This document shows, piece by piece, positions 25,782 through 35,059 of a stretch of 64,000 nucleotides of DNA. The DNA is from Rhynochetos jubatus (lineage: Eukaryota > Chordata > Aves > Eurypygiformes > Rhynochetidae): the NCBI GenBank assembly GCA_027574665.1, contig CM050690.1, positions 36,653,857-36,717,856 of the forward strand, given 5' to 3'. Below the pieces are notes generated by a model. The model did no database searches. It saw only the letters and a program-made list of their open reading frames with translations, and was not told the DNA's origin. Positions within the stretch are counted from its first letter, which is position 1. Each line of letters starts with the position of its first letter. The position numbers and the translations under genes were made by a program.

Positions 25782-26385
25782 TGTGTTGGTTTCAGGCAGG
25801 CAGGGGCTCTTCTACACAGAGCTGGTTGGCCCAGAGCTGCCGAGGGACTGGTCTCATTCCACTGGTAGGTCAGTCTCAGTGGTCAGGCTGGGTGTGCACA
25901 TGTGCTGTGTGGAGGCAGGAGTTGGTTGGGCAGAGGATCATTAAGGTTTTTGGCTAGCTTGATAGCTGGGTCGTTAGCTCCTTTTGTTAGCTCTTGGCCT
26001 GGTTGTTAGCAGAGAAGTAGGTTCTTTTGCTAGTCGGCTGGGGGAGCAGGAGGTTTTTCTCCCCGCCCTGGGTCTCTCAGGCTCGGGGGTTGGCTTGCTG
26101 GTTTTGGCACCTGGCTGTGTGTCCGTTGGCATGTGGTGACCTACTGTATTGTAAGTTCTATTTTCTATTATTTTTATTACTTATTAGTAGTAGTATTGCT
26201 AGTATCACTATAATTATCATTTATATTATTAAGTAGTTCTTATCTCAACTTTTACAAGCTTTCCCTGTTTCATCTTTTTTTTTTTTTCCTTCAACTGTTC
26301 TCTACTGGGGAGGGGTGTGGAGAGGAGGGATGTGATCAAGAAACTGAATGTTACCTTATTGCCAGATAAGGCTAAACCACACACA
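25782..26385 (+). mobile_element. 5' LTR of nested provirus
   Basis: It starts TGTGTTGGTTTCAGGCAGGC and ends near GGCTAAACCACACACA. The 3' end lies about 8 bp before the primer-binding site, as expected for a 5' LTR. It matches the solo LTR at 17992-18562 on the other strand. It includes the AT-rich U3/R-like section at 26150-26240 and a T14 run near 26275. Confidence 0.88.
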
Positions 26386-26393
26386 CGTTTTTT

Positions 26394-26411
26394 AGGTGCC
26401 CAATGTGGGGC
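26394..26411 (+). other. degenerate tRNA-Lys-type primer-binding site
   Basis: AGGTGCCCAATGTGGGGC lies just after the 5' LTR. It matches the lysine-1,2 tRNA type of retroviral primer-binding site at 15 of 18 positions; the differences are at positions 1, 4 and 11. The position fixes the LTR/internal border. Confidence 0.7.
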
Positions 26412-26975
26412 TCTAGAAAGTTGAGGAAAGAATAGCTCTGATTATTATGTGACAAGTATTCAGTGTAGCAATGTGGTGGTGGCTGACCCAGATGCTGAGT
26501 TCAGGATTTTTAAGTTGCTAACAGAACGGTGTAATCTCCTGCCTTATGTGCTCCTTATTATACTGATCTTAGATGGTCAAACTGGGTTGAGGGGATTCAT
26601 TAGGTTGGTCGGTGTATTGCTGATGTTGGAAGGAATCCTCTTATCTGTACCTGTATTTAATATTGTCAGCCCCCTGGTACTTTGCAAGGTATCTCCTGTA
26701 GGCTTTCAATAATTACACCTTTCCCTTTTCTCCGCAGGAACTCAGTCTATAGAGGAGAGATTGTTCAGTGCTGGCTGGGATGTGGACAAATTATTCCAAT
26801 TATTTCCTTCATCTCTCAGGCCAATGGCAAAGGTGTATGAGTATTTTAGAAATTTTTCATGTGGTTGGGGTGACCTACAGTTAGGGATCAGCTTGCTTCT
26901 GAATGTTATTGTGATCTTGTGTGAAGTTAAATAAACCTTTGTAAATACTGCGCAATCTGCTACTGGTGCTCAGGG
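26412..26975 (+). other. provirus leader and possible start of gag, no intact frame
   Basis: This lies between the primer-binding site and the recognisable gag-like section. The best open frame (26449-26712) is hydrophobic and not convincing as a known protein. The AATAAACC near 26930 is incidental. It is assigned to the provirus only by position. Confidence 0.5.
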
Positions 26976-28300
26976 CAGATGCAGGGTCTGTGCAGCCACC
27001 CAAATCGCCCTAACGCAAATGGGGGCGGCACGGACCTGCGCAGCAGGCAGGGCGGCAGCTCGAGCCTATGTGGCTGCAGTCATGACTACATCACCTCCCA
27101 CCATCGCCATGTCACCTCCCACAGCAGCTACATCACCGCCCACTGCAGCAAATTCACCTCCCACTGTGGCTCCACCTCTCACAACAGCTCCACTTCCACA
27201 AACCCCTGTGTGCCAATGCCATGGTCAGTGTCAACCAGTGCCAGTGTCGTGGCCCCAGTACAGAAAAAGAAATGGACATGCAAATCATTCCATCTGGTAG
27301 AGGATGAGGGGGTAGCAGAGCTGTCCCAAGAGTCAGAGAGAGGAAGAAGCAGTAGTAACCACCGTTGTCCAGGTGAACTTACTATGACCAGGCTGTTCTG
27401 TTGCTGGGAAAATGGGGCCAGTAGCATGAAGTTAGATGGCAGAGAAGCCAAGGAGTTAGGGTCATTTGCTGGAGAAGGGGGCATTGACAAAGTGAATGGA
27501 AGAAGGACACAAAATGTAAGCCTTTAGAGATGAATCCTGGCCAGTGTGAAGGAAAGTATCCTTTTAGAGAAAGTGTGCCACTTCAGTCATGCAAATGGAG
27601 AAGCATGCAAAAAGGTATCCAGTACCTGAGGGAACTAGCAGTGCTGGACATATAGTTTATCATGACCCAAACAACCCACGAGCATCCACAGTTTCAGATA
27701 AATTTCAGTGCACATGACCCATGAGACGGAAATTAATGCATACTGCACCATGCTCATATGCCAGTGTGCTCCCAGTAATAACTTGGAAAGAGGATGAGGC
27801 ACCAACAGTGGATGAGACAATTTGCTGATCATGGCAATATGAGGAAAGTGTCTCTTCCCCCATACAGGCCTCTGTCTCAGCTATAGAGAGACTATCACAC
27901 GAGTTTAAGCAATTCAGAGAGGATATATTCCGCTCCCCACCTGTGCGAGTCAGTGTCTCAGCTATTAGAGCAGGCATTCCACTGCTCAAAGAGAATCCAA
28001 CAGGTGTCCGTCACAGGGTGCCCTGTGGTTTTACCTACGTGACCACAGAGAGGGCATGACGAGGTGGGATGGAAGTGAGGTCTACCTCACTTCTAGACAA
28101 ACGAGTAAGTGAATTGAAAGAGAAAAAATTCACCAGTGGGCATTCTTCCAGGAAAATTGCTATTCCTATATCCAAATGGGATGGAGGATCTGACCAGATC
28201 AATAATCTGTTCCTCCAAGACATGAGTGAGATACGTCAGTATTAGAAGGGCCCTGCCTCCAGACAGGTGGAGGAGAGGGACAACTGTGTTTACTGGACTG
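26976..28300 (+). pseudogene. retroviral gag-like relic
   Basis: Between leader and protease, the expected gag position, the sequence first encodes a proline/threonine-rich stretch with imperfect tandem units (SPPTAATSPPTAANSPPT in the frame of 27019-27300). It then shifts to another frame that begins at a lysine-rich KKKW block and runs to the stop at 27527. Beyond that the frame is broken repeatedly up to 28300. Spots such as WRSMQKGIQYLREL (27590-27640) still look protein-derived. No intact capsid or zinc-knuckle motif was seen. The gag assignment rests on position and residual coding character and is partly inference. Confidence 0.6.
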
Positions 28301-28344
28301 TGTGGCTTTGATGGCCTGGCACATCAGAGCCACAGGAGTACAGA

Positions 28345-28600
28345 GCTCTAGTGGACACGGGTGCACAGTGTACCCTCATGCCATCAAGATACAGGGGGGT
28401 ACAACCCATTAGTATTTTTGGTGTGACTGGTGGGTCTCAACAACTGACTGTGTTGGAGGCTGAAATAAGCCTGACTGGCAGGAGTGGCAGAAGTGCCCCA
28501 TTGTGACTGGCTCAGATGCCCCATGCATCCTTGGCATTGACTATCATCTCAAGCGAGGGCATTTTAAGGACCCAAAAGGGTATTGGTGGGCTTTTGGAAT
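28345..28600 (+). pseudogene. retroviral aspartic protease relic
   Basis: The frame starting at 28345 reads ALVDTGAQCTLMPS, with the catalytic DTGA of retropepsins. The same frame runs to a TGA at 28504. The C-terminal signature APCILGIDYHL then appears in a different frame (from 28503), so the domain is split by a frameshift between them. Both halves lie directly upstream of the reverse-transcriptase segment, the normal gag-pro-pol order. It is not functional as it stands. Confidence 0.8.
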
Positions 28601-29204
28601 AGCTGCTATAGAGACTGAGAAAATTGGGCAGCTGTCTGTTTTGCCTGGTCTCTCACAGGACCCTTCTCTTGTGGGATTGCTAAAGGTTGCAGACCAACAG
28701 GTGTCAATCGCTACCACAACAGTGCACTGGCAACAGTATCGCACCAACCAAGATTCCTTGCTTCCCAGCCAGAAGCTGATTCGTCAACTGGAGAGCCAAG
28801 GGGTGATCAGGAGGACTTGTTCACCCTTGAACAGCCCCATCTGGCCAGTACATAAATCTGACAGAGGGTGGAGACTAACAGTGTGCTATTGTGGCCTGAA
28901 TGAAGTCACACCACTGCTGAGTACTGCCGTGCCGGACATGCTGGAACTCCAGTACGAGCTGGAGTCAAAGGTAGCCAAGTGGTACGCCACCATTGACGTT
29001 GCTAATGCCTTTTTCTCCATTCCAGCAGAGGGCAGGACACAGTTTGCTTTCACTTGGCCCCATCCAATCAAAACTTTACAGACTGTAGAAGGAGATAAAG
29101 TCCCTGTAGTGCATGTTAAAAATATGTTAGGAAAACCAGGTTTTGTTACTCCTGCCTCGGGCAAAGGCAAACCCAAACCACTGGGGGTGGGGGGATGGGG
29201 GTGA
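28503..29204 (+). pseudogene. truncated pol: protease end plus RT fingers
   Basis: A 233-codon open stretch. Residues 7-17 carry the end of the protease (PCILGIDY). Residues 77-118 are the RT N-terminus, with LESQGVI (96-102) and SPIWPVHK (111-118). Residues 123-133 are a damaged WRLTVCYCGLN block. Residues 163-174 are RT motif A, TIDVANAFFSIP, followed by FAFTW (181-185). Just after that the RT stops. The YxDD-containing motif C, thumb, RNase H and integrase are all absent. Residues from about 193 onward (KVPVVHVKNMLGKPGFV...) are not RT; they may be a distal proviral segment joined by deletion. The last ~9 codons already lie in 3' LTR sequence. It has no plausible start codon and is a relic. 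Confidence 0.82.
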
Positions 29205-29253
29205 TCAAGCAGCTGAGTGGTATTTAATAGCCAGATAAGGCTAGACAATGACA
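29181..29253 (+). mobile_element. 3' LTR remnant of nested provirus
   Basis: CTGGGGGTGGGGGGATGGGG, then GTGATCAAG and GCCAGATAAGGCTAGACAATGACA, align with the last ~85 bp of the 5' LTR (26300-26385), sharing GTGATCAAG and GCCAGATAAGGCTA. The first ~500 bp of the LTR and any polypurine tract are missing. It ends in CA at the host-LTR junction. Confidence 0.8.
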
Positions 29254-29955
29254 CTACCTCTCCCTTCTTCCTGGGCTCAGCCTTGCTCCCCATTTCTCTA
29301 CCCCCTCCCTGCCAGCGGCACAGGGGGATGGGGAATGGGGGTTGTCGTCAGTCCATCACACATTGTCTCTGCTGCTCCTCCCTTCTCAGAGGGAGGACTC
29401 CTCACACTCTGCCCCTGCTCCAGCATGGTGTCCCTCTCATGGGAGACAGTCCTCCACAAACTTCTCCAATGTGAGTCATTCCCACAGGCTGCAGTTCTTC
29501 ACAAACTGCTCCAGCCTGTGTACCTTCCATGGGGTGCACCTTTCCTGGTGCTTCCTTCAGGAGCAGCCTGCTTCAGTGTGGGCTTCCAATAGAGTCACAG
29601 GCTTCCTAAGGCACAGCTGTCTGCTCTGGCGTGGATTCCTCACCAGGCTGCCGGCAGGTGTCTGCTGCCCCATGACCCTCCATGGCTGCAGGGGTACAGA
29701 GTGCCCTCTCATCATGGGCTGCTGGGGAACCTCTGCTCCAGTTCATGTCCTCCCCTCCTTCTTTCACTGACCTGGGTTTCTGCTTGGTTGCCAGTTTACT
29801 CTGGTTTTCCCCTCTTAAATATGTTCATCACAGAGGTGCTGACTGGCTCAGCCATGGCCAGAGCTGAGTTCTACTTGGAGCCAGGGAAGCTTCCAGCAGT
29901 TTCTCACAGGAGCCACCCCTGCAGCCACTCCCCTGCTACCAAAACCCTGAACACA
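29254..29955 (-). mobile_element. outer ERV LTR, right piece (its 5' end)
   Basis: This is the continuation of the split LTR. After the border pentamer CTACC it runs CTCCCTTCTTCCTGGGCTCA through GCTCCAGCATGGTGTCCCTC and related units to CTGCTACCAAAACCCTGAAC(ACA). It is colinear with 16980-17812. Its GCTCCAG-type degenerate repeats make several chance open frames at 29217-29964. Rejoining the two pieces would give an LTR of about 980 bp. Confidence 0.85.
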
Positions 29956-30354
29956 AAAACGTGAGAAAATTGTTCATCACAAGCCTGCTAAGCAGTGACT
30001 TTTATTGGGTTTTGGTGTGGTCTGTAGTTGCTGTTCTCTCTAGTATGTTGAGAGAAACCAATGTCAGTGGTTTAATTTCTGTATCCTCCTTTTTCCCTTT
30101 CCTTCCTCATTCCTGAACCCTTACAACAATGCAAATTGAAATAAAGTTCTTTGCTCCATTTTATTTCCACAAACCATTTCCCTGTATTTGCCACTTCCAT
30201 CATTCCCCCTTCGCACCTTGTACGGCTTCCAGATGCAGAGCCATCCAACAATCCTGGCATGCAAACCCCAAAGATTTTCTAGCCTATCCCCCTTCCTGGT
30301 GATAGAATCAACCATACTAGACTATTATGACACCTTCCCTTAGCCTTATCTGTG
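29956..30354. other. unique spacer
   Basis: No gene or repeat is recognised between the nested LTR and the antisense CR1. Confidence 0.5.
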
Positions 30355-31350
30355 GGCTAAACAGACAACCTCTCCAGGAAACCTTTCCAGTGTCCGATCA
30401 TCTTCGCAGTAAAAAAAAAAAGGATCTCATTTTAAAATAGAATTTCTTCTCTTCAGCTTGTACCTATTGTCTTGTGTCTTGCCACTGGCCACCACTGAGA
30501 AGAGCCTTGTTCCGTCCTCTTTAAACCCTCCCATCAGGTATTTATGCACTATGTTAAGATCCCCCTGAGCCTTCTCTTCTGCAGGCTGAAGGGTGCCAGC
30601 TCTCCTGACCTCTCAATATGTGAAATATTCCAAGCCCTTCATCTTTGTGACCCTTCGCTGAATTCATGACAGGATGTCTGTATCTTTTTTTGTACTGGGG
30701 AACCAAGACCTGGACACAGCATTCAGATGTGTCTCACCAGTGCTGAGGAGAGAGGAGGGATCATGTCCCTCAGCCTACTGATGAGGTTCATCCTAAAGGA
30801 GTCTAGGATGCTGCTGGCCTTCTTTGACACTAGGGTACATTGCTCTCTCATGGTCCACTTTTGTCCACCAATATTCCAAGGTCTTTCTCAGTGAGCTCCT
30901 TACCATCCAATTGGCCCCAGACTTGTATTGGTGGTTGGGTTAATTTCTCCGCAGGGCCAAGACTTTGTATTGTTGCATTGTTGAATTATATGAGGTTCAT
31001 GTCAGCTCATTCCTCCAGCCTGTTGAGATCCCTCTGGATGGCAGCACACCCATCTGGTGTATCAGCCACTCCTAGTTGTGTATCATCTGCAGCTTTTCTA
31101 AGGGTGCACTCTACATCAGCATCCAGATCATTAATAAAAAACATATACATTAATAATAAACAATACTGGACCCATTACTGACATTTGGGGCACACAACTA
31201 GTCCAGCCTTCAGATGGACTTTGGGCCATTGACCACAGCCCTCTGAGACCCACAGTCCATACAGTTTTCAGTGCACCTCACTGTCCACTTATCTGGTCAA
31301 TAATTCATCAGTTTGTTATGGGAGACAGTGCTGAAAACCTTCATTTCAAC
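30355..31350 (-). mobile_element. older CR1 LINE, ORF2 C-terminus plus 3' UTR, antisense
   Basis: On the minus strand the sequence gives a broken CR1 ORF2 end. ATTAATGATCTGGATGCTGA reads INDLDAD and lies ahead of CTGCAGATGATACACAACTA (ADDTQL, the RT motif C region). CATCCAGAGGGATCTCAAC (IQRDLN) follows, then the 3' UTR with CAGCCTGCAGAAGAGAAGGC. In-frame stops interrupt it. It is 5'-truncated near the block CACTGTCTCCCATAACAAA. It is more diverged than the CR1 at 35060. Confidence 0.88.
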
Positions 31351-31571
31351 TTGTGATCAGTTATAATCCCTAAAATTCTTCTATTTAATAATTGCGTTCT
31401 CTAACTTATCCAATCTTGTATCTGTTTAGCTGACCAGTCCTGCGCTTTGATTTGCACCTTATATTTTCTAGCTGTTCTTCCACACTGACAGAGGGGTATT
31501 GGTCTGTCTTAGCTTTCACCAGCTAGTCTATGTTTTGCTTCACCCCATAACACATCAAGCTGCATAGGTAG
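31351..31571. other. unique spacer
   Basis: About 220 bp of AT-rich DNA between CR1 and the next LTR, with nothing recognisable. Confidence 0.5.
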
Positions 31572-32117
31572 TGCCAGCCCAGGACCTGCGGCACGGCAGG
31601 ACCGGCGGGGAGGGGGTGGGGATGTGGGTGGAAAGGCTTGTGGTTGGACACGACCCTGGGAAGGGGAAGGGTCTGAGGGGGCTTCCGGCCAAGGGGGCTG
31701 GGGGTTTGTTTGTTGTGGGACCTTGTGGCGAGTGGTTGGTGCTCTGGGCAGAGCCAGCGTCTTGCCGGGCAGATCGGTCTGGGAGTTGGGGTTTGGAAGT
31801 TTTTTTTTCTCTCTCTTACTCTCTCGGCCCCCAGGCGGTTTCGTGGGGGGTTTGCTCCCTTCAGGTGGGGTTTTCTTTCCTTTTTTCCCTTCTTGGGGTG
31901 GGATCCGGTATCATTTGTTCTACCCTCTTCCTCCGTTCCTTGAATTACTCATTAGCAGTAGCATTGTTAGTAACTACCTAAGTTTCATTTATATAATTAA
32001 ATAGTTCTTAACTCCTACAGGCTTTTCCTGGTTTGTTCCTCCGACCCTTCCTCACTGGGAGGAGGTGGGGGGGGGGGGGCCGGGGTGGTAGAGAAGGCTT
32101 GTCATCAAACTACGACA
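31572..32117 (+). mobile_element. solo ERV LTR
   Basis: The 3' end GTCATCAAACTACGACA and the AT-rich block AATTAAATAGTTCTTAACTC match the family of the LTRs at 12695 and 25782. The start is less certain: TGCCAGCCC at 31572 is preceded by GGTAG, and the 3' end is followed by GGTCT. That is a possible decayed duplication (3 of 5 match). The 5' half is unusually GC-rich (31580-31870), and a run of 13 G lies at 32067-32079. Confidence 0.78.
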
Positions 32118-34256
32118 GGTCTCAGGTCACTGTTTCCCAGGAAAGTTTACATCTGCTTTCACTAGTGACATCTTGGCCATGTGTACCCAACTTTTTTATT
32201 AAAATGTGATGTAATATGTCCAAAGTATCATCACCTCATTTTATATGAGGATTTTAAAGCAAACCTTGATAGGTTTGATCACTACTCTCTGTCCAGACAG
32301 AATCAAAGACTAGCAGCTCTGTTTCTCTGTAGGACAATCTGAAAAAGTAGTCAAACTCATTTTGGTAAGACACTTAAATTACATCTTTAAAGAGAAGAAG
32401 TATATCAGGGAGAAGGAAAGTGGGTGCAATATTACACAATAGAAGTGAATACTAATTATGGGATGACAGTGTACTTTTTCCATAGAGGAAAAATAATGTG
32501 GATAGTTAGAAAACCTGCTATTTTTTCGTAAGCCTTATCTCATACTACATTTCTTATACACCTTGATGGGATGACAGGTTGGCAAGACGCAACATAAACA
32601 GGACTTAACTTAGGCAGGAAAGTCACATGACAAGCTTGCCCTTCAGCTGCAAGATCGAAAAAACACATCTAAGAACCGTTAGAAATATTCAGATGCACTA
32701 TTATAAAGCCATTACTAAATGCTGTAAAGCAAATGTGTATGGCTGCATGCACTGTCACTGCAGTCATTCTGAGTCTGTCAGCATTTCCGTTTCCCCTGCA
32801 CAGTTTAGATGTGCCACATCCCCAGAGCTGAAACATGGCACACAGATTGGCAGCCAAGACACTATTTTCTTCTCAAAAGGTGCAATGGATTTGTTATAAT
32901 GGACTTAGGGGAAACCTCTGTTTACAGTCCAGTACAATGGATGAGTTAAAAAGTGTTCACTCATGTGTACATGTTAGGAATAAACTTACTACCAAGATAA
33001 AACACTGTGAAAGAACACAGTGACAGAGTATTTCAGTGACAGAGAGTTGCGTGTAGAACCTCAGCATCTTCTGTGAACCCTTGTTTGTTTACTACTTTAT
33101 ACTATCTAGGCTATATACAAGAGTTGAGGTGCTAGAGACATGGTGAAGGACCATCTGTGAGTCTGTGATCATTGTACAGGCTCAGCTACTACACGCCTAA
33201 ACTTAGCAAAGCTACAAATCAACCCAACTTCAAGACTTGCCAGAGAATAAGGGAGTAAAGTTTCTCTCAAGTGTATTTCTAGTTTCTTGAAAAGAAAGAA
33301 GAATAACCCAAGACTCACCCTCCCCCCCCACCCCCCAAAAACAAAACAAAAAAAAAAACAAACAAACAGCACCACAAAAAACTCACCACTGAACTTCTTG
33401 GTGTAGTCAGCATGCTGCTTTGGGCAAAGAAGGAAGGTGGGGATTTTTCTGTAATATTTACAATACAACCCTGAACATAGATTCACAAAAAGGACTGAGG
33501 AATTGGTTATGGTCATGCCATTTATTGCAAAAGAACAATGCTGTAAATGTACTTCATTGGATTCAGACCAAGATAGCTGCAGCACATCTGTGCTGTGTTG
33601 TGGCACTCTCGAAATTTCACCAAAATTGAACCTCCAGTGATTTAAGGCATTTCTGCTAGTAGGCTTCCTTTCATGTATAAATACTCTATAAACCTGCATA
33701 CTTGTGAGTGGAGACCATTGCACCTGTGATGTGGTAACAGGTATTTGGGGTTTTTTGCCAAAGAGCCTTATAATATCCTTCTGTTTTGTAATGGTTTTTC
33801 AAACTACCTCTGGACCAAAACTGTGATTCTAGCAAATAACACTTCACAGGCAGTTAGGCTGAAAGGTAAAGCAAACACTTTCTAGTATTACAGTACATAT
33901 TTAAATAGCCACTTCCTCTGAAATGCAACTATACATAGGAACTGATGTTTGCCAAAAGTAATTCATATAAATCTGAGAGGGCATGCAGGAATAATGAGAA
34001 AATGAGCAGAGAAGATCAAGGTAGATCACTGATATTCTATCAATTCCACTTGCATTAAATGTAATGAGATGTCTCCAGTCATTACTGAAAGAAGACCCTC
34101 CAAACAATAACTACAAGCCATCCAGGCTTGTCTAACTCACTTTGCAAAGAGACTGAATCAGTAACCCTCAAACACAAACTATTCAGTTAATTTCACCAAG
34201 CCTTAACACAAATATAATTGCCTCACATCATCAGTGAGAACTACTCAGCTCTTTAA
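32118..34256. other. unique non-coding DNA
   Basis: No gene or mobile element is recognised. A C-run plus A/C-rich tract lies at 33321-33382. The minus-strand open stretch 33169-33723 runs through that tract and looks like chance. Confidence 0.5.
33321..33382. repeat. C-run and AAAC low-complexity tract
   Basis: CCCCCCCC then CCCCCC, followed by AAAACAAAACAAAAA and CAAACAAACA units. Confidence 0.85.
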
Positions 34257-34261
34257 AGCAT

Positions 34262-34848
34262 TGTGCTGGTTTTGGCTGGTATAGAATTAAATTTTTTCAT
34301 AGGAGGTAGTGTAGGGCTGTGTTTTGGATTTGGCTGAAAATAGTGTTGATAATGCAGGGATGTTTTAGTTTCTGCTGCGCAGTGCTTACACAGAGTCAGA
34401 GCCTTTCTGCCCCTCACAGCACCCCACCAGTGAGTAGGCTGGGGGTGCACAAGAAGTTGGGAGAAGACACAGCTGGGACAGCTGACCCCAACTGACCAAA
34501 GGAATATGCTGTACCATATGGCGTCATGCTCAGCAATAAAAGCTGGGGGAAGAAAATGAAAGGAAGGGACATTCGGAGTTATGGCAAGTAACCGTTCTTA
34601 TTCCCAAATAACCATTACACATGATGGAGACCTGCTTTCCTGGAGATGACCTGCCTGTCATTTGGAATTGGTGACTGAATTCCTTGTGTTATTTTGCTTG
34701 TGTGTGTGGCTTTTGCTTCAAACTGTCTTTATCTCAACCTGTAAGTTTTCTCTTTCCTTTTCTGATTCTCTCCCTCATCCCACCAGTGGGTAGAATGAGA
34801 GAGCGGCTGTGCAGTGCTTAGGTATTGAATGGGGGTCAAACCACTACA
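34262..34848 (+). mobile_element. solo ERV LTR (avian ERVL-like) with near-perfect TSD
   Basis: It starts TGTGCTGGTTTTGGCTGGTA and ends GGTCAAACCACTACA. Flanking pentamers are AGCAT (34257-34261) and AGAAT (34849-34853), 4 of 5 identical. The same family as 5286-5918, but without the nested CR1, so it served as the reference for that insertion. Promoter-like pieces are CATATGGCGTCATGCTCAG followed by AATAAAAG (34535-34542). CTTTATCTCAACCTGTAAGT lies near the 3' part, as in its sister. Confidence 0.9.
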
Positions 34849-34853
34849 AGAAT

Positions 34854-35059
34854 GATGCTGAAAAGGACAGTGTTATATTGCCACTTTTGGAAAATCTGCA
34901 ACAGACCAGGTGCAGAGAAGAGTGGGCAGCTATGAAATACACTGACTAGAGCCTGAGAGATACACAGTGGACAAGCAAGGTGTAAGGGAAGAACAGCTTC
35001 ACTTTTCAGAAGTTTGGAGATGCTAGGAATCAGCTTTCAAACACCGCTAAACAGTAGGG
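34854..35059. other. unique spacer
   Basis: About 200 bp with nothing recognisable, between LTR and CR1. Confidence 0.5.

Larger units (their letters stand above)
25782..29253 (+). mobile_element. deleted endogenous provirus nested in an LTR
   Basis: The order is 5' LTR, lysine-type primer-binding site, decayed gag with a P/T-rich section, aspartic protease, N-terminal half of reverse transcriptase, a short tail of uncertain origin and the last ~70 bp of a 3' LTR. The host LTR is interrupted exactly here, with imperfect pentamers CCACC (25777-25781) and CTACC (29254-29258) at the borders. A full provirus would be expected to be much longer. Most of pol (RT palm, RNase H, integrase), anything downstream and most of the 3' LTR are missing. 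Stops and frameshifts make it non-functional. Confidence 0.88.

Noticed and set aside
29217-29964. Plus-strand open frames of up to 142 codons
   Set aside because: Same reason: they are antisense to LTR sequence with GC-rich degenerate repeats.
25496-29990. TGCTA at both sides of the outer LTR as a target-site duplication
   Set aside because: The right-hand copy lies about 30 bp beyond the apparent LTR end and would require LTR ends without TG...CA, so it is probably coincidence.
31571-32004. Overlapping plus-strand frames of 126-136 codons
   Set aside because: They lie in the GC-rich U3 of a solo LTR; glycine/tryptophan-rich composition follows base composition.
33169-33723. 184-codon minus-strand frame
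   Set aside because: It runs through a C-run and AAAC low-complexity tract (giving F/G/C-rich sequence) and has no recognisable domain.
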